Source: Ascidia mentula (Eukaryota > Chordata > Ascidiacea > Phlebobranchia > Ascidiidae). Taken from it: a DNA stretch of 64,000 bases. The position numbers and the translations under genes were made by a program. Numbering within the stretch: the first letter of the stretch is position 1; the number at the start of each line of letters is the position of its first letter. Below, piece after piece: positions 58,585-64,000 of the stretch. The stretch spans positions 12,103,001 through 12,167,000 of the forward strand of contig OX387202.1 in the NCBI GenBank assembly GCA_947561715.1, read 5' to 3'. Below the pieces are notes generated by a model. It was not told the DNA's origin. It was given only the letters and a program-made list of their open reading frames with translations, and ran no database searches.

Positions 58585-61014
58585 ATTAACTTTTTGCACC
58601 CAATCGTTCCTAAATGTTTGCTCGTCGTGCGTTAGCTTGTTTTGTTGATGTAGCGAGGGATACCGCAAGGTTGTGCCAAGAATGGGGCAACACAGCTAGT
58701 CGTTTAATGTACAAGACAACCCTTAGAATATTGGTTCACAAACTTTTGGATCCGTGGCCCAAGTATTGTTTTAATAATGGCTCAAATGTGTGTTTCGTGC
58801 CGAAATATTTATCGTATATTGCCGAAATAGTTATCGTACTTTAAATTCGAATACGATTATGACTCTAATAAATTTCAGTTTTACGCTCAATATAATTCGT
58901 GATTTTTTCCGTTAATTAAACTGTGGGAGGTGTGAAAAGGAAAAAAAAACTGTTGTTTACCCACTGTGTGTTCCTCTGCGTATAAAGGCAAAAGAAAAAA
59001 AGATTTGTACCTGGACAGAACAAAACGCGTGAAATTACACAATAAATGTTTTGGCCGCGAAAACTTTGTGCATCAAAATCGCGGCGCGGTTTGTACCTGT
59101 GTAAAAATAGGAGACGAGTAACCTATACATCAAGATGAAGTTTAATTTTTGTGACGTCAAGCGACCAAACAGCATTAGGTCTTGCGACTACCACCATATA
59201 TTTTTTTCAAGTCGACGTGCGAAATCTAAAACGCGGTTTTCTGCATTGAAAGCATGGCACAACATCATGTAAACAAACCAAACTTACCATATTGGCTTTT
59301 GGCAAGCCCAAAATGTGCTTGCACACAAACACGCGGTAGTTCTTCAAACTATTAATCCAAATTTCATACAATACAGTGCCCCCGAAATACAGCTAATTAA
59401 CCACACAGCACAGCGAGAAATCGTTCAGACTGAACTCGACCAAGAAAACCCGCTTCAGTCCAAAACAATAGCGCATTATTGGGAAACAAAGACATATATA
59501 CATAGAGAAGTACAAGGCATTGTTGACCTAACGAGACAAAGAAGGTGCAACTGTGGAGATGCAATAGAAGTCCATCAATTTGAATGAAGACAAAATTAAA
59601 ATTCCAACTTGTGAATTGATCTGGCTACACAGCTGACATTCTTTGGCCTGATGACACGCCAGGTTTACTAAATCTGTACTAATATTTTGAACATTTTAGA
59701 CGCGAATGAATTTAACGACAGTAATCCAAAACACCAGCATTTTTAGGACGAAGAATATTCTTTGTAGCAAAGGGATCAAATTCGTTTGCGAAGCACTTGG
59801 TTGAAAGAATGTATAAAAGAGTAGCAGTTGTTATATTGCTGTGCTGCACATTAAAAAATAAATGTCTACCAGTTCTTCTCCTTGGCATGTCTTGCAAACG
59901 CTTTGATTATTGTGGCGTGGCCATGAACCAAAACTATAGATTCTCCTATTTTGCTCTATAGCGTCTTTATGTGGACAAATGGAAACACTTGTTTGACTGC
60001 TGTTCGGCGCATGGGCAAATTTTTAGCTTGTTAATTACACATGTAGCCTTATGGTCATGAAGAAAAATTTATGTAAATCCCAATTTTAAGGGTTTAAATC
60101 TCAGTGTTTGATAAACATGAGTACATAAAGACGGCGAACACTTTCTGCAAATGTATAAAGCCAATTTTAACACTTCTACAATACAATTATCAAAACGTTC
60201 AAATGTGCTATGTACCTTTACATAGAAAAATTAAAGCCAGCTTTTATGCGTTTTTTGTGGCCGTTATCAAGTAAAACTACCCCAATTTGAAATTTGTTTC
60301 TACTACTTTTGTGACCACGGCACCCGAAGCGGTTCTTGATTCTATGCTTTGTTGTTTATTAAAATATTTTTCATTTTCGTGCATTTCCGCGTGTGGTGTC
60401 TGTAACCGCTCACACATGTCCTGCTGTCGATAATACGAATGCATTGTCTGGTCATTGTTTGCCAGTTTCTTGTTCAGTTTCGTTTTTATCTACTGCTCCA
60501 TGTACTTTTGACCGGATTGCTGAGTGTATAAATAAGTCACAACAATTTATGAAGAGTTAAATATACGATTGACACAACATTATAAAAACAGCATTTTCTT
60601 AAGTGGGTAATGGAAAGATGCTGGGTCGTCAATTACAATGTGAGCTATTCCAGTGTGAACGAAGAATTCCTCAAAAACGTGACACAGAAAAGGCAAAAAT
60701 AAAAGGAAACAGTAAACACTTCATTGCCACATAATGTCCACTGTGGCGACACAAGGCAAATACGTACCTCGCAATTTTCCAAGTCGGCATCAGTCGTAAG
60801 ACCAGTGATCAATCTATGTGATCAGCCATGCATGACGTGAGGCGCTTTCCAGATTCGACGGGAGGCGTTTCTTGAGCTGCTGTTATCGGTCGGGGAAAAA
60901 GGCAAGGCATGTTTGGCGAAGGCTGGTGCGTTTTATTACCCCTGCCGAAGCGCTTGAGAAGAGGTCTGCTTGGTCGTTTCGCGCTTGTCCTGGCGCCGTG
61001 TACACCCAATTTAT
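58585..61014. other. Intergenic region upstream of RBPMS
   Basis: Contains the DCTN6 3' UTR and presumably the RBPMS promoter and 5' UTR. TATA-like boxes are seen at 59812-59819 (TATAAAAG) and 60527-60534 (TATAAATA), but neither can be tied to a start site. The open frame at 59315-59587 lacks an ATG. No repeat was identified. Confidence 0.4.
58867..58872 (+). terminator. Poly(A) signal AATAAA for DCTN6
   Basis: AATAAA 283 bases after the DCTN6 stop codon, the first canonical signal downstream of the RNASEH2B-DCTN6 pair on the plus strand. Confidence 0.5.
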
Positions 61015-63873
61015 ATGAAGAACGCCGACGTCATACTGCCTCCGCCGAACGAATCGCGTAAACGAAAAGCGGAAGATCCGTGCACATCGTCCGCCTTGCC
61101 TCCGCCACCCCAGCAGCCCGCCTACTTTTGTTGGAACTCAAGAAAAAACGACAACCGTGAAAGTACAAAGATGATGAACGCGGATGCCAACAATAATCAG
61201 GCTGACAAGGAGGAGGAGGTACGTTAAAAGTTGTTTTTAATGTGTGTCAGTAAGTTGTGGTTTGGTTTCTAGTCATAGTTTGATAGGGCGATACAGAATA
61301 GGTGATAAAGTAGTATTATTTCGTTGGAAGCGAAATTATAATAACTTACCTGTGTGTTGCTAGTATCGAATGACTTATTATATTACTGCTTACTGGTTGA
61401 ATAAATTTGCTAGCACTGGGAATATATTGCGTATTACCGCTAACCACATGCGGTTTAACTGCGAGAATGAAAGGGGTTTACACAGACAATTAGGCCTAAA
61501 CGTGTGGTCCTTGTAAAACACTGATCTTTCATCAATGTACTGGGTATATTTATCTAAAGCTTCAGATGCTTTTATACAATAACCAAACAGGTTGTTTTGC
61601 GTAAATAGGTTAGCCCAAATTGTGTAAGCTGCAGACAGATGGCCACGGGTTAACCCAAAGTTGGTAGTTATTGAATTAAAGTTTCAAATAGGTGCTTTTA
61701 CCTCGAAATTAAAAAATCGATGACTAAATGAAGTTTCATGCATAGTAAAGTGATTTGACCTAGCTCTGTGGCCAACGTCGATTAATGTCGAGTAAATTTC
61801 TCCCCTGAGAGGTCTTAGACACGCACGCACCTGTGATCAACCTCCGTTGCACAGATCGAACGTCCATGCCTTTGACGTAGTTCCGATTGTTACGTGAAAA
61901 TGTGGCAGGCGGGCGCTGGTGTCATCCATTAATTTTAATTGGCCTTTTTCAGTGTGAGATTTGGCGCTATTGATCAGAATGATCGATTTTCAGTTATGCC
62001 ATTGCTTTGAACGGGGCTCACAGCGGCAAGCTTGCTTGCCAGGCGAAGAGGATGTCCTTTTGATGCCAACGTCTGGCCGGTATTTCTGCACTGAACTCCA
62101 CGTAAACAAAAATCAATCTCAGTTTGAAAAGATTGTCCAATTTAAACTCAATTACGTTAGTTTTGAAGTAAATCAATTGAACGTCTCGAACCGTCAAGCG
62201 CAACCAGTGCACAATTCTTGCAAATTAAATCTCCAGCTTGGTTTTAATTCAACTTGAATCGACTTCTTTTTTTCTGGTCATGGACTTTTCCAAAAAACCT
62301 GAATCGGCGAGGTGTACGGTCGGTTTACGCGCCGTTTGTAAATTGCTGTTTACATGGGTGTTCGTAAGAACGTATTTGTGTCAGGCGTTATGTCTATGGT
62401 GTAACCGATAGGCCTGCGTAAGAACCCATTTCGTAGCTATATTTACTTCCTAATTCCAGAGGCAGATTGTGCAAGCACCATTCTTATCAAACCCGCCCGC
62501 GCTAAAACTGTTCAGACGAGCCATCTTTGCTTATTTGGCTACGCGGGGGTCTGCCTTCTGTCAAGCGTACACTTGCAACTGTCGAAAACATTGCTATCCT
62601 CCTATAGCTGCAGTATCTAATCGTGCGCGTAGACTGCAGATAATACACCACTTTCACTATCTCTCTGCAAGAATTTGCAGCGTCAAACAACGGCCTATAT
62701 TGTTGCCGTTTGTGACGTCACATGTAATATGGAACAATGTCTTTGTAGGAAACCGACTTAGGCTTGATGAGCGCAATTTAAACGGGGAAAGCATCTTCGT
62801 TGCCCTGTTTGTTCAGATATGTGACTGTACGATCGTTTGATGACGAACAAAGCTTCTTGTTTGCGCCCAATCTACAGTGCGGGGTCTGTGTGGCGAAATA
62901 AGGCCTGGGCTCGATTTGTAAATATTAATTTTTATTGCCCAGCTTTTATCTTCACAACGGTCTGACCGGAACCTCATTGTTCCGACACAAGCGTTAGGCA
63001 GACATCGTGAATCCCCCGTCACTGCTGTAATATATTGCCGCTCAATCCAAACCGAACAACTACCACAAAAACGTATCAACTATTTTTTATTTTTTGGAAA
63101 ATTCTGCCCATATTGACCAGATTACTTTTTACTACAAGTAAACATTCATTGTCCAAAATAATAAGTAAACCAATGAATTCCAAGGCTGTGCCCAAAACAC
63201 GTGTGTAAATTAATGGTAAAGTAGGTTGACAACAACTATGTTTTTGCGCCAAAAAACATACCCACTAACGCATTTGGACAGTTCAAGAAATTAAATTTGA
63301 AATCCTCTGTTACAAAAGGACGAAAAATTCCGGCCAAGGTTTCAAATGAAATTTGCTTACGTTTTTCGTGTGCCTTTAGCCTGTAATCGACATGCTCATG
63401 CTCTGGAATGGCCAAGGTCGTCGTTTGACGAACAGAAAGCGGTCAGACGGACATAAATTCCCATAGGCGCGAGAAATTCATCAACAAACAATCACCGCTG
63501 GGGAATAGAACGATTATTGCGTAGTTATGAGCGGACAAACGCCTGTCACGCATATTATTACGTCTCCGGCTTGCTTCCGCGGGACGAAACCCCGCAGTTT
63601 TCCCACAGCATGTGCTCGCATCATTATGTTCTATTGTCGGGTGGCTGTGGGCACGGCCGCCCGCCTCAAATGCCAGGATTATGAGGTAATAATCATTGAG
63701 CATTATCACGGTTCCGCTTCGCCGGCCGCCACGCTGAATTATTCAAACGGCCTTTGTTGACGATTTTCGATTTATTTGTGTCATTTTATCAACAGGTTCG
63801 AACGCTATTCGTCAGTGGCTTGCCATCGGACGCTAAGAAGCGAGAGCTGTATCTTCTCTTCAGAGGATTTTCG
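61015..63873 (+). CDS. RBPMS: RBPMS/hermes-type RNA-binding protein, 5' part
   Basis: RRM protein of the RBPMS/Couch potato family, which binds CAC-rich RNA and acts in splicing and mRNA localisation. Two exons lie in the window: 61015-61218 and 63796-63873; the rest lies beyond the right edge. Exon 1 encodes a 68-residue N-terminus that is Pro-rich (LPPPPQQPA), basic (KRKAE) and ends in the acidic DKEEE. Exon 2 continues directly into the RRM with [15 protein letters not shown] and [10 protein letters not shown], where LFVSGL is RNP2. The family signature [13 protein letters not shown] spans the junction (phase 0). The donor at 63874 (GTGGGC) is at the usual family position. The intron of about 2.6 kb is the longest in the window and may hold enhancers or an alternative promoter. 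Confidence 0.88.
61219..63795 (+). other. First intron of RBPMS
   Basis: No coding exon is recognised inside; several ATG frames (for example 61961-62257 and 62469-62840) have no family resemblance. Local GC content rises around 62500-62720 and 63530-63740, which could mark regulatory DNA or an internal promoter. Confidence 0.4.
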
Positions 63874-64000
63874 GTGGGCGCACAATGTCTTTGTGTCGTA
63901 AATTTAATGGGACTGCGGTAATTAGGGGATATGCAGCTGGGTTTTATGACAACCAATCAATAGGCCTCTATAATCCCTCATATGTTCGCTTCATTCATGA

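Noticed and set aside
59315..59587. 90-codon plus-strand frame after DCTN6
   Set aside because: It begins with GTG, with no in-frame ATG, and has no family resemblance or splice context.

Overview
The window is animal nuclear DNA: AT-rich, with GT-AG introns, AATAAA/ATTAAA poly(A) signals and dispersed transposon relics. It holds 17 protein-coding genes, or parts of genes, in 64 kb. Introns are mostly 100-900 bp and neighbouring genes lie close together. The gene set (AP-4 beta subunit, CEP152, CCDC77, X11/Mint, a fructosamine-3-kinase pair, RBPMS) fits an invertebrate deuterostome. A tunicate such as Ciona is my best guess; this is an inference from gene content and compactness, not proven by any single signal.

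Layout. Bases 1-1742 hold two short DNA-transposon relics. A DUSP22/15-type phosphatase (1743-3007, minus) follows, then a gap with a CRE/YY1-like promoter, then a small acidic orphan gene (5856-6188, minus). Three intronless plus-strand genes (7306-10686) form a tandem family of Lys/Ala/Gly-rich proteins that I cannot assign to any known family; this is the most unusual coding block. A long inverted repeat at 12251-12458 carries a complete hammerhead-ribozyme-like core. CEP152, a centriole-duplication scaffold with 29 coding exons reconstructed here, fills 12711-26517. It is followed on the minus strand by a type II membrane prolyl-4-hydroxylase-like dioxygenase (27052-30270), an intronless orphan (30595-31278), CCDC77 (33270-36604) and a type II phosphatidylinositol-phosphate kinase, PIP4K2 (38735-46993).

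From 47879 onward the plus strand carries two fructosamine-3-kinase paralogues on either side of an intronless AP-4 beta gene that lacks its appendage domain. A single-exon X11/Mint (APBA) adaptor lies on the minus strand (53436-55583). RNASEH2B and DCTN6 follow in close head-to-tail order, and the first two exons of an RBPMS-type RNA-binding protein run off the right edge.

There is no bacterial-style operon. The genes are unrelated housekeeping and signalling genes: two centrosomal coiled-coil proteins, phosphoinositide metabolism, protein deglycation, vesicle-coat and synaptic adaptors, RNA/DNA hybrid repair, and the dynactin pointed-end complex. All exon models were made by eye by requiring GT-AG junctions and an unbroken frame. 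Every complete multi-exon model closes in frame, and predicted lengths are close to the vertebrate orthologues for DUSP22, PIP4K2, FN3K, DCTN6, RNASEH2B and CCDC77.
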